From the NCBI GenBank assembly GCA_964035575.1, contig OZ037890.1, forward strand, positions 682,001 through 746,000: 64,000 nucleotides of DNA. Reading direction: 5' to 3'. The DNA comes from Rhynchopus sp. YZ270_cl-10 (lineage: Eukaryota > Euglenozoa > Diplonemea > Diplonemida > Diplonemidae). How positions within the stretch are numbered: the stretch's first letter is position 1; every line of letters starts with the position of its first letter. The translations under genes and the position numbers were made by a program. The notes under the pieces were generated by a model. It did no database searches, had not been told where the DNA came from, and saw only the letters and a list, made by a program, of their open reading frames with translations. Of the stretch, positions 40,003 to 50,080 are shown in pieces.

Positions 40003-42070
40003 AAAAAAGGAAAAAAAAAACGAAACAGAAAAATTAACGCATGTGTGAGTGGCTCCCCCCTTTGTTTTTTTGGGGTAAGTGCTACTACTACATTAGTTTT
40101 CAAACAACGACAAAACAAGTAACCTCAAGTAATCGAATACCTGTGGAAGAAAAAGAGAGATGCATTTTTTTTTTTGTCCGCGGAGTGTCAGTGCCCTGCG
40201 TCCCAGAGGCGTTTTGCACTATCAACTTCACCTTCTTTTTTCTTTTTTCTCTTTTGGAATCACAGGATTTATAGCTCTTTTCAGCTTCCCCATCTTTTTT
40301 CTCAGAACTTCTGTCTTTCACCCCATTTTTTTAAACAGCAAAGTCTTGCCCTTGTTTTTAGGTAACTAAGCAAGACTTAGTTCATCTGACCAACTTATTG
40401 CATTCCAACGCCTGAGTCTACCTGTGTTGTCCGGTGGAGGCGATTTCCCCCAATCTTTTTTTATTTGACACCCTCTGAACCCAATCTCCTCCAAGAAGTT
40501 AGTTATGAAGTAGAGGTTTTTGTTCCTTAGTTTCCCTCTTCCACCCCCTTTTTTTTTGAATACAAACAAAGTAGTAACCGAAAAACTAAAAAAAAGTGCT
40601 CCGAAGCTGCACAACCCCTCCTGTCTTAATGACCCTTGGTCATGCTGCAAAAAGAAACAAAACAGCAGAAAAAAAAAGTAAAACTAAAGTAGCAAAAACA
40701 AAAACAAAACTTTCATACCCCTCCCCGAAACCTCAGAACTAATTATTAAGTATTTCCTCACTCAGTCGGCTAGCAAAACAAAAAAAACCTCTCTAACTTC
40801 CAAGCATGTTTTTTATATTATGAGTGAGGGAAACAAACAAAATCTGTGTGTATCCCCCTTTTTTCAACCCAAAACCCAACCCTCGTTTCAACAAAAGAAA
40901 GAATCAAATGAAACAAAAATCCCCATTTTTTCCCTTCTTTTTGGTCTCAAAGAGGTTTCCTCTTCACGTCCAGGTAGTCAGTAGCGTATTGTGAGTAATA
41001 AACAATCAACAGATTATACATTACACACTTTACGCACAAACATTTTTTCCCCCTGGGTTTTCAAAAGTACAGTTTCTTACTTACGTGCCCACCGTTCCCA
41101 TGCATGAATACGTACCGAACTGCGTTACAGTACGTTTCAACTACTTTGTACTTTTCCCTTTTTCTTTCTTGTGCTTTCATCCGGATGGCTGTCAATTCAG
41201 TCGGAGGTGCCTGCATCAACAACTACAGTTTCTTTCATTGTGCCCGGAGAGGCGGGTGTCCCCAACACAACCGTCACTGTTTTTTTAAAAATAAAAAAAC
41301 AGTGTGCCATGTCGGGGACAATTATATCATAATATTATCGTAAGATGAGTGCACAGTGTGCATAGTCATTATTTTTTCAAAACAAAAAAGTGGAAATTGT
41401 ACAACTGTGGCAACACAAACCGAGGCAACTACACTACTCCATCAAATTATCAAACAATAGCAAAATAGCACAACAGATAGTGAAGACTCTCTGTATGGCA
41501 GCGACACTAAACCAACAGTTTATCAAAACACAAAACCATCATACGTCTGGCATTCTTCTAAGCAGTGAGGCTTAGGTTCATCTTTCCAATAATAAAAAAA
41601 TCTGTTTTGTTTGTAAACACTCCTTTACGCGCAAAGCACCAACACACACAGGGATCGTACCACGGAGGTGGGTGGTGACACTTTTTTTTTGATGTGTTTC
41701 TTATTTATCTATTAGAATAAAAAGCACACACTCTTTTCCCCCGGTTACCACACCCTCCCCCGATCTCGATCCCGCCAGACCGTTAAAAGTCTTATCCAAG
41801 ACCCGGAGCTCGTACCTTCCACCCATGCGATTATTTCCAAAGCCCGACTGGGCCGGAGAAAGCTCAACACCGTTTTCTTCTTTTTTGTTTTTTTTTTTTT
41901 GTGTTATCAAGCATTGACGAATAGAAATGGAAAACGACGGATGGTGCGTGCCCGCTTTAGCGTATTGTTTTTCCACTAACATCACTCACATTCATCAGTG
42001 AAAAACACAAACCTTTTGCGGTGCGATAAACGAAAAAGTGTTTTCTTTATTTCATTTAACTGTCATATCC
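40003..42070. other. Gene-free, repeat modules
   Basis: Hairpin-repeat copies near 40358 and 41552. GGAGGTGCCTGCATCAAC module at about 41180-41240. GGCAACTACACTACTCC module at about 41388-41455, followed by a GCGACACTAAACCAACAG module. At 41750-41895 a minus-strand frame reads SGFGNNRMGGRYELRVLD, protein-like but isolated. Confidence 0.45.
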
Positions 42071-42076
42071 TGAAGT

Positions 42077-42359
42077 CATACATGTTGGTACGTACGTAAA
42101 ACGCGCAAAAATAATCAAAAAAACGCGCAAAATAATAAAAAATGTTTTTAATAAAAAACGTCACAAAAACGTAACAAAAACGCGCAAAAAAACGTACTAA
42201 AACGCACCAAAAACACAGAGCAAAAATATTATTTTTGCTGTAATGTTGTAATAAAAAATGATTATTTTGATTATTTTTGAAAAACGTAGTACGTTTTTGT
42301 GTTTTTTGTACGTTTTTTGCGCGTTTTTTGCGCGTTTTACGTACGTACCAACATGTATG
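42077..42359. mobile_element. 283-bp MITE with CATACATG ends and TGAAGT duplication
   Basis: Terminal repeats of about 35 bp (CATACATGTTGGTACGTACG, then TAAAACGCGCAAAA) are complementary at the two ends. TGAAGT flanks both sides (42071-42076 and 42360-42365). The inside consists of further ACGCGCAAAA and AACGTAC units in inverted order, so nearly the whole element can fold back. Confidence 0.85.
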
Positions 42360-42464
42360 TGAAGTCGTTTTCTATTTTTTTTTTAAATAGTGCCCAGGAT
42401 AGTAGCTTGAAAGGTGCACTTTTCAAATGTTGCTGGTTTGCTGGTTTAGAAAAAAAAATTTCCC

Positions 42465-42870
42465 CAGTTGAAAGCGGTCGTCGCGCGCTTCGCGCGCGCC
42501 TCCCTGACAGCCAGAGTGGAGAGGTACAGGGTTAGGTTTGCGAGACAAAGAAAACGGGATATAATCCTTTGTTAACGGAGCTTGGTCTTGCACCTTACGT
42601 TCCACTAACCGTATAAAATCAATACGTCTTCCAGAAGCAGGGGCTGTTGCAACGGTGGGTCATTTTGAAAAAACGGTCAACTTTTTGCAGCTTTGGACAA
42701 GTTGCATTTTGTTTGGCTGCAAAATGCAAGGGAATCCCTTTAGACATTGTAAAGTCTATTTTTTTGCGGAGCAAAAAAATAATATCAAGTGGCGCCGCAG
42801 GCGAAAAAAAATTAGGGTATGGTGCAAAAAATGTAGCTTTTTACACCACAGAGTCACTCAATGCACCCTT
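42465..42870 (+). repeat. Composite GC-hairpin element, longest copy
   Basis: It starts with the AAAGCGGTCGTCGCGCGC hairpin module, continues after about 150 extra bases with GGCTGCAAAATGCAAGGG, TTGCGGAGCAAA, a GGCGCCGCAGGCG hairpin and CAGAGTCACTCAATG. Part of the right half occurs in reverse at about 62640-62700. Confidence 0.55.
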
Positions 42871-43519
42871 TTTAGGGGTTCGCTTACGTGGGAGGCTTTC
42901 TTCTGTGAGGAAAGTGGTGCAGGGGGGAGGCGAAAAACTGAATTCCGAATCCCACTTTTTTTTTTTATTTTTCCCCAAACCAGTAAACCAGCTCGTTCTG
43001 GTTTTGAAACCAGCAAAAGTACCCAAGCTATTTCCCTGATAGTGCCTGCGTCCGTCAAATGTACGGTGAGGCGTTTGCACTTTCAACTTCTCTTTTTAGT
43101 ACGAAAAATTGCTTGAAACTTGAGCGCAATCCCCACCCGACCCCAACATGTGCAATAACCAAAGCAATACAACTGTATTAAACTTTGTGTAGTTGCAAAT
43201 CCCACCCCCACGCGATATCGACTTTGGTGGAAAAGATGGACTGTACCCCCGAGAGGCACCAGACATCTTTCGATTTATTTTCAAAAAAAACGTCATTGTG
43301 CCAGGGATACTCTTGCCACGAGAAATTGTTGTCAAGGTGGTTTCCCAAGGCACGAACAAAAAAATCATTTATTTTTGAATTCTCGTAAGGTGACGAAGCA
43401 CAGAGAGGCTTAGGTTCATCTTATCAACGTTTCTTTTAATTCATGTGTATCGTAGGCTAACTAGGAGCTTTGTATTGTAAGTGCACGAGAGGCACACACA
43501 CACACAATGCCTCATCTCA

Positions 43520-43645
43520 GCGTGACATGTCAGAATGACATGAGATGTGATTTTTATTTTACATGGCATGATGACATGTGTACATGACATCGTTTTTACC
43601 ATGTCATATGACATATCATTGTGACATGTCACGTTGACATGTGGT
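43520..43645. repeat. Cluster of TGACATG motifs in both orientations
   Basis: About ten TGACATG or CATGTCA words lie within 125 bases, some as self-complementary GACATGTGTACATG-type blocks. A CA run precedes the cluster. Confidence 0.55.
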
Positions 43646-46235
43646 GTCGTGCACATAGTTCAATAATCCACTTGTGAAGTTCTGTCTACTATCACAGTTG
43701 ACTGTATTGTGTTTTCTGTGCATTTTACCATCAGAATCCACCAGAATGCGGCTGTTTTGCAATTTTGATGGAAATGCACACACGAATGCACACAGTACAG
43801 TACAGCCACCACTACCCTCGTGTATATTGTTTTACTTTGCATTGCTTTATTGCAATACTCCCTTCTTTTTGCGAGCACTCCGTGGTGTTATCACAGCCAC
43901 AGCCTGTCTACACCAATACGTAGCACTGTATCAGTCTCCTTGCGAGCTTCGATTTTTATGAGGGCTTCAAAAAAAAAGCACACGAGGGAAGTCCTCAAAA
44001 CAAAAAAAAAAAAAAAACCTTCGGGATAGCCGTCTGAGGTCCCTTAGAAGGTTCCAAGATAATTGCCATCGATACTTTATTTATTATTTATTTTTTGGGT
44101 ATGTGGCTGGGGGGGAGGTAAAGGTTTTCGCAAAAAAAAAAAAAACTGAAAAAAGCGTGGAGATAACACAAGCATGACTTTTTTGTCGTCATTATTTTTT
44201 TCAAAATTCTTTTCAAAAAAAAAAAAGTGCTAAACACGCTTTTTTGCGGACTCCTATATTCTCCCATTGGGGCCCCCCCTCCCAGTCTACGACCTCTGTC
44301 ACAAAAATCAGCCGCCCCTCCTTAGGTTTGCGCTGTCTGGTTTCTATCCATCATTTCTGGATTTTTTTTTTTTAAATCAAGGTGACTAAGCACCACTGGA
44401 CTTAGTTCATCTGACAAACTATGTGTGTGTATCCTTGGGGAGACCTGGTTCTTCTCAAATTATTTTTTTTTTTTGTTTCTTCTTCTGCAGATTCTTTGTT
44501 AATTCTTAATGCAAAAAAATGCGACATACAAACAGTTCTCCCCCTCTTATTTTTGTAACCCTTGTGATGCAGTTTTCTTTCTTCTCCGCACAAGGGTCTT
44601 TTTTTTTAAAGGAGGGGGTACAATGGTACGCCCTTTACTTACTGTTTGCTGCAGTATACTTATTATGAATTTGTGTGTTTTTTTTCTTTATTTTTTTTTA
44701 CATCTTCAAATATCCAAGAGAATGAACATATTTTGAGGGGAGGAACCGGGGAGGGTTTTTTTTTAATCCCTCTCTCCTCACCCTATCTCGAAGTTCTCTT
44801 CTTTGTAAGATGTATTGAGGCACATTTGGATCCGACAAGGTTTTCTTGTGTTTCTTTATTATGCAATGCTGTTTGCAGTACACATCCTGGTGGTTTGTTT
44901 TATTTTTATTTTATTTTTTTTCGCCCACCCGGAATTCATTCAGAAATTGTGCTACTGAATACACCCCCTTTCCTGTTTGCTCTACTTTGATAGAGGTTTT
45001 CTAGCAATTGCGAGATTACCACAAAAAAAAAAAAAAAAAGAACTCTTAAGGGTTGAGGATGATCTGCGTCTATACCTTCTGTAGTATAAAGGATTCAGCC
45101 GAGATTGAGTACAGATCGTTATACCAGTTGGTTTTACGTGATTGTCGATGCAACAAAGAAGAAGAAGAAGAAAAAAGCAGCCCACTCTTTTCACTTTAAA
45201 TCGCTACTGATGGTACGCAGATTCCGTGGGTTCAGATTCAATGCATGTGTCTCGTTTCAATTCAAAATACCGCAGGTCGGCGAGGAACGCGAAAAAATAT
45301 ACCTTTTTTCTCTCTCTCCTCTCCGGGGGCTTTTTCCCGTGTCTTTTTTTGTTTTATTGAACAACATCTTTTAGTTGGTCAGTACTCAATGATTGGAGAC
45401 AGCGTATTGGGCAAACAAAACGGGGGGGGAAAGCAAAAAGTTTTTTTTTGTCAAAATGCTTCCCTCTGTGATTTCGATACCCCCCGGAGTACCTGCGTCC
45501 AATAGCAACGCTTGTGCACTATTTTTCATTTAAAATCAACAGTGCGTGTACAAAATCGGGGGGTAATAAAAAAAATCCACGAAAAAAAAAACCCTGGCTG
45601 CATGCAAATGTAAGATTGTCAAATAGCCATTTTTTTTTCTCTCTCTTTTTTGTATGATGGTCAACCCATCTTTCTTTCTTTCGATTTATCTTTTTTACCG
45701 TTTTTGTCTTTTATTCTACTAAGTATCCAAAGCTTACAATTATCGAATCATCCCTTCTCTTCTTCGTGTATTTATAATATTATTGAATGTGAATTTTACT
45801 TTTTGTTGTCAAAAAAAAAAAGCTACGATCACTCTCCTGACACAGGAACTCTTTTGCATTCTTTATTTTGTTTTTTTTGCTGTTGTCTGTTTTGCCGCTC
45901 GCCCTTTCCATTTCAAGAAAATTTTTTTCCTCCCAGGGATGGACCATTTTAGGGACCTACCTGTTGAAAATTTTTTTGCCTTGGTGAGCTAAAAAGCATA
46001 GTGTGAATACAGTATAGGTTTTTTAGGTGACTAAACACAAAGAGTCTTATGTTCATCTTATAAACCTTTCTTTTTTTTCTTCTTTTTTCCTATTGTGTCA
46101 AACCCCCTCGCAACAGGGATTGCGCGTATGATACTGCTGTTCTGTTTAATAGCCATTTTTTTCTTCCTCGTAGTTTATCTCTCCAAGACAACATCCCCCT
46201 TCCTCAAAACATCCTCAGTCGCAAAAAAAAAACGA

Positions 46236-46345
46236 AATAGTGGAGCACACTCTAGGGTAGCTACACTAATACAACCAAGTTTTCAAAGAAAAAAATAGTG
46301 GAGTTCATCCTCGGGTGTGTGCACTAATACAACCAAGTTTTCAAA
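46236..46345 (+). repeat. A-rich module, two tandem copies
   Basis: Each unit is AGTGGAG...CTACACTAATACAACC then AAGTTTTCAAA, with A runs before and after. Variants have either GCACACTCTAGGGT or TTCATCCTCGGGTG in the middle, and here both variants sit side by side. Other copies: 21356, 22399, 48613, 48690 and 53461 on plus; 16089, 18519, 38036 and 61350 on minus. Confidence 0.7.
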
Positions 46346-47673
46346 AAAGAAAAAAGAAAAAACGATATTTTACTCTTGCATTTTACATATTCCCCTCCGT
46401 TTAGGACAGTAACGTTATATTACGCTCAACAAAAAATAGTGAAGACCCTCTGAATTGATGGGCCTGCACTAACCTAACAGATTATCAAAAAAAGCGGGGC
46501 AGTATTGGAGTACCATTGGTAAGCAATGGTATTTCAATGGTGAGTGCCGACCCCTTTTTTTGCCAGATGTGTGTGCACGTTTAGGAAAGGCAATTTCCTA
46601 TTAAGCCCTGCCGACTCCGTTTTCTTGGAGCTTCCAGGACCGTACATTGCTCCGTTCCCAAAAGGAATGGCAAAAAAAAAAAAGTTTTTTCAAAAAGAAA
46701 AAGACAAATTAATACCCTTCTTATGCGATGTTTTCTTACTAACGATAATACAAATTATAAACATTCCTGGAGGTTTTGCGGGGGGGTGCCAAAACGGATT
46801 TATCAGAGAAAAAAAAATAAGGCTTTTTTTGGCCACCCGAGATCACCTCATTGTTGGGTACTTAAGGTGATTATCTATACAAAGCAAAGTCCTCCCCCTT
46901 CCCTTCCAGACAAATCGTCGTCTAAGTATATAAAAAAAAATTTTTGCTGTCCATTTAATTGGACGGCAAGAAGCATTAGAAATGCAACACATCTACGATC
47001 CTACCCTAAGCATAGTGCCCTTTACGCATACCGCCCTGCGCATAGTGCCAAAATACGTTACCAAAGCAGAAAAAAGTATTCACCTCCAAAGGTGGTCGTC
47101 TTTCAGCATCATTTCTCATCAGTTGCGTGCCTGCATGCAAGTGCTCTTCACGTATATATTCAGCTCTATTTCATTTGCGACAACGAATGTGATCAAAGTG
47201 ACGAAGAGAGGCTTGGGTTCATCTTATAAACTAGTTTTTTTTTTTTTTAATTTTTTTTTTTTTTTTTTTTAAATCTTTGCTAATCTGTAACGAAAGATAT
47301 GCGATAGTGTAAAAAGACGCCTTCAAGGGGATGGGGGTGTGGGGGTGTACATTGTACAGAACTCCTCTGTTTCAAATCGAAAGAAGTCACTGAAATAAAA
47401 AAATAAAAAACGAATTCCCCCCACCACACCGAAACACCACTATACCACCTCTCCCGTTATCCGATTATTCGATACTCGTGAACAAAAAAAACGAAACAAA
47501 CCTAAAACGCTAAAAGGAAAAGAAAAAACTCCACGCTATTTTATACATTGTACACTGTCAATGAGGGCTTTGTATTAATACAATTTTCCGCCACTTTTTT
47601 TTTCTCGACCCGCTTAGCCCGATGAAGGACAATGAAGACGTGATACACTCATCAAAATAAAGGCAAAGCTTAG

Positions 47674-47838
47674 CATACTTTGTGGTCCGCCGGAGTCTGC
47701 CTGAGTTGAGACGGACTATGGCGGACTTTGAAAATCCGTCTCGAGTCCGCCCGAGTTGAGACGGACCTGAGTCCGTCTCAACTCGGGCGGGGTCTTGGTG
47801 GAATTTTTTTGGCGGACTCAGGCGGACCACGAAGTATA
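47674..47838. mobile_element. 165-bp foldback MITE with GCTTAG duplication
   Basis: Ends CATACTTTGTGGTCCGCC and GGCGGACCACGAAGTATA are complementary with two mismatches. GCTTAG flanks both sides (47668-47673 and 47839-47844). The inside holds a perfect 20-bp hairpin: stem CCGCCCGAGTTGAGACGGAC at 47747-47766, loop CTGA, complement at 47771-47790. Confidence 0.85.
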
Positions 47839-49126
47839 GCTTAGAGAGCGATCTTATATGCGTCAACGTCTTTTGATTGATACCAACTGTGATCAAGGTG
47901 AGGACCCTTGCGTGAGGGCTTGAGTTAGCCTTACCCCTCCTTTTTAATAAGGTGACTAAGCACAGAGGCTTGGGAACATCTTATAAACTTTTCTTTTCTT
48001 TTTTTTTCTATCAACTTCACTTTTTTTTTTCCAACAAGACCATTTGTCTCGTCGAAAAAAAGACTGCAGGCAGCGCTTTCCGCTTTGAGTGGCAAATGAA
48101 CGGAACCACCTCCTATTTTTCCTAAGGGGACGATGCTTTGCTTCACAGAGTTTCAGTTGTTCATTTTTTATTATGCTGGCGGAGCGCACAAACAAAGCCA
48201 AGTCTTTTTTTTTTTTTTTTTTTTAAAGAGGACCAACCTCACGAGAGGCTAAGCTTCTCTCCCCCATCCAATCCAAATTGGTTGGGCGCAGAAGAGTAGG
48301 TAGTTTCCAATAGAAAGAGGGTGTCTGTATTCAGGCGTTCTACTTTAGTTTTTTTGTTTCGATTGCTTTCATGTCCTCGGTGCAAAGTGATAGCATTTTT
48401 TTTTAACCTCCCTCCTCCCGTCTTTGATTGGAGTGTTCGTCGTCCCACAAAAAAAATATGGTTTTATGATATTGCGTTTTATGATCCGTTGTCAGACAAC
48501 GGTGGAACCACAAAACCACAGGCCAAGTCATGCACTTCACCGTGTAAAACGAACACAGAATACAAAGAGGGTTCTACAACACCCCCTATACCCCCTGTGT
48601 TGGTACAATAAAAAATAGTGGAGCACATTCTAGAGTGGCCGCTAATACAACCAAGTTTTCAAAAAAAGGGGTAAAAAGCGTTTTGTATAGTGTAATTCAT
48701 CCTCGGGTGTCTACACCAATACGTTTTCAAAAAGGAAAAAAAAAAACTTCTGTCCCAAAAGCAACACTCAAAACCGACCTCTTTCCTTCGGTAGTTAACC
48801 CAACCCAGCAGTGTGTAGAATACCATCTCTCTCCTCTCTCGGGTGCACAGCGTCGCGTATCCCCCCCTCCAGTCGTCCGCAGAGGCGTGGCGCGCTTTTC
48901 CACCTCTTTTTCAAAAGTATCCTCTTCACCCAAAAACGCAAAACGAAAGCTTTCCCATACGTCGTACAAAATAAAACATAAAACAATACAAAGCACATCT
49001 GTTTGATAACTCAATTTTTATCCCTCTTTTTTTTTTGAGCATCTCGCTTTTGTTGCGTTCTCTAGGTAGGCACAAAGATTCCTTCCTTACCTTTAACGTT
49101 TCAAACAAAAGTAGCGAGTTGTTGTG
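47839..49126. other. Gene-free, repeat modules
   Basis: Hairpin-repeat copies at about 47893 and 47946-48000, and a degenerate one near 48240. A-rich modules at about 48613-48665 and 48690-48735. No gene seen. Confidence 0.45.
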
Positions 49127-49187
49127 GTGTGGCTGAAGGGGGGGGTGCTATTTTCTGCTATTTTGGGGTCGTCGGCCACACCATGGG
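49127..49187. repeat. 60-bp foldback repeat with GGTGTGGC ends
   Basis: TGGTGTGGC at the left and GCCACACCA at the right flank GGGTGCTATTTTCTGCTATT. This is the same sequence as the right half of 15874-16022. Confidence 0.6.
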
Positions 49188-49226
49188 TAATTTTTCCGAA
49201 AAAAAAATTAAAAAAAAAGAATAACT

Positions 49227-49691
49227 GGTGCTTCCCGGGGGGTGTGCATTTCACAAATTTTCACAAAATGTGACAAGTTTTCACAAATTTTCACCACACG
49301 AAAACTGCTACAAAATTGTGAAGGCTGGCGAAAAGTGGTGAAAAATTGTGAAAAAATGTGAAAAGTTGTGAATAGTTGTGAAAAGTTGTGAATTGATTTT
49401 TTTTTTGTGAGTGCTTTTTTTTTGGGCGGGTGGTGACCCACCCATTGAGGGGCACGCTGGGATTCACAAGATAGAACGTGATGTGGTGTACCAGTGTACC
49501 TGTGTACTGTGTGATGTGCGGAAATGACGAGAACTTGTCCATTTCGGCAAATTGACCCCACCACTGGCCGGACGGATTCCGGAAATGCAAATGCCGGCGT
49601 TTAAAAGCTTCACCAACGAGAGAAAAAAGGGTAGTGAAAAGTTGTGAATTGAATTGAAAATTTGTGAAATGCATACCCCCCGGGAAGCACC
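49227..49691. mobile_element. 465-bp MITE with GGTGCTTCCC ends and AATAACT duplication
   Basis: Terminal inverted repeats of about 36 bp start GGTGCTTCCCGGGGGGT and continue TGCATTTCACAAATTTTC. AATAACT flanks both sides (49220-49226 and 49692-49698). The inside is rich in GTGAAAAGTTGTGAA-type units. A 7-bp duplication is close to the 8 bp of hAT elements, but I cannot assign the superfamily. Confidence 0.82.
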
Positions 49692-50027
49692 AATAACTAA
49701 TGCTCTATCGGTCCGTTTAGGCCGAAATAAAACACTTCCAGCTCACAGAAACCGTGTCAGTGCTAACTTCAGACGCGATTCTTATTGAGAGAGTCAGAGA
49801 GAGGCTGATGAACCCCGATCTACCCCTAGATCTCTGTTTTGCCTCGTTTCACAAAAAGAAAACAATCCCCTCTCTAAGAACTCCAGCCTCTCCCTCTTCC
49901 CCTTCCCCTTTTCCTAAGACAACACTAAGGAACACTACAATCTCAATGCTGCAACGATAGGGTGTTAAAAAGATGACCACACGAATTTCTCCTGAGGTTC
50001 ATTGGGAAAGAAAAGAACCTCCCAACC

Positions 50028-50080
50028 TTAAGGTGACCTAAGCACGAGAGGCTTAGGTTCATCTTATAAACCTTTTCTTT
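50028..50080 (+). repeat. CTAAGC...GCTTAG hairpin repeat, best copy
   Basis: Consensus parts: AAGGTGACTAAGC, loop ACGAGAG, GCTTAGGTTCATC, TTATAAACTTTTCTTT. The arms CTAAGC and GCTTAG form a 6-bp stem. Other + copies near 8578 (half), 15040, 20702, 21799, 24792, 25342, 30970, 32363, 32485, 34495, 40358, 41552, 43385, 44383, 46024, 47197, 47946, 50575, 51215, 52265, 60320 and 60374. One minus copy lies at 55729-55775. Several copies are preceded by TGATCA. The T/C tail looks like a splice-acceptor tract. Confidence 0.85.

Larger units (their letters stand above)
42871..47660. other. Gene-free 4.8-kb stretch of repeat modules
   Basis: Hairpin-repeat copies near 43385, 44383, 46024 and 47197. 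GTGCCTGCGTCC module at 43037. TTCAGCCGAGATTGAGTACAG module at about 45086-45165. A-rich modules at 46236-46345 and about 46430-46490. A GACATGT cluster at 43520-43645. No convincing exon in any frame. Confidence 0.5.

Noticed and set aside
41215-41245. CTACAGTTTCTTTCATTG resembling the diplonemid spliced leader
   Set aside because: The match is short and limited to the CTACAGTTTCT part; other copies of the module diverge exactly there, and no SL RNA structure follows.
41701-41985. Minus-strand frame with SGFGNNRMGGRYELRVLD
   Set aside because: Isolated, interrupted by homopolymers, and matches no family I know.
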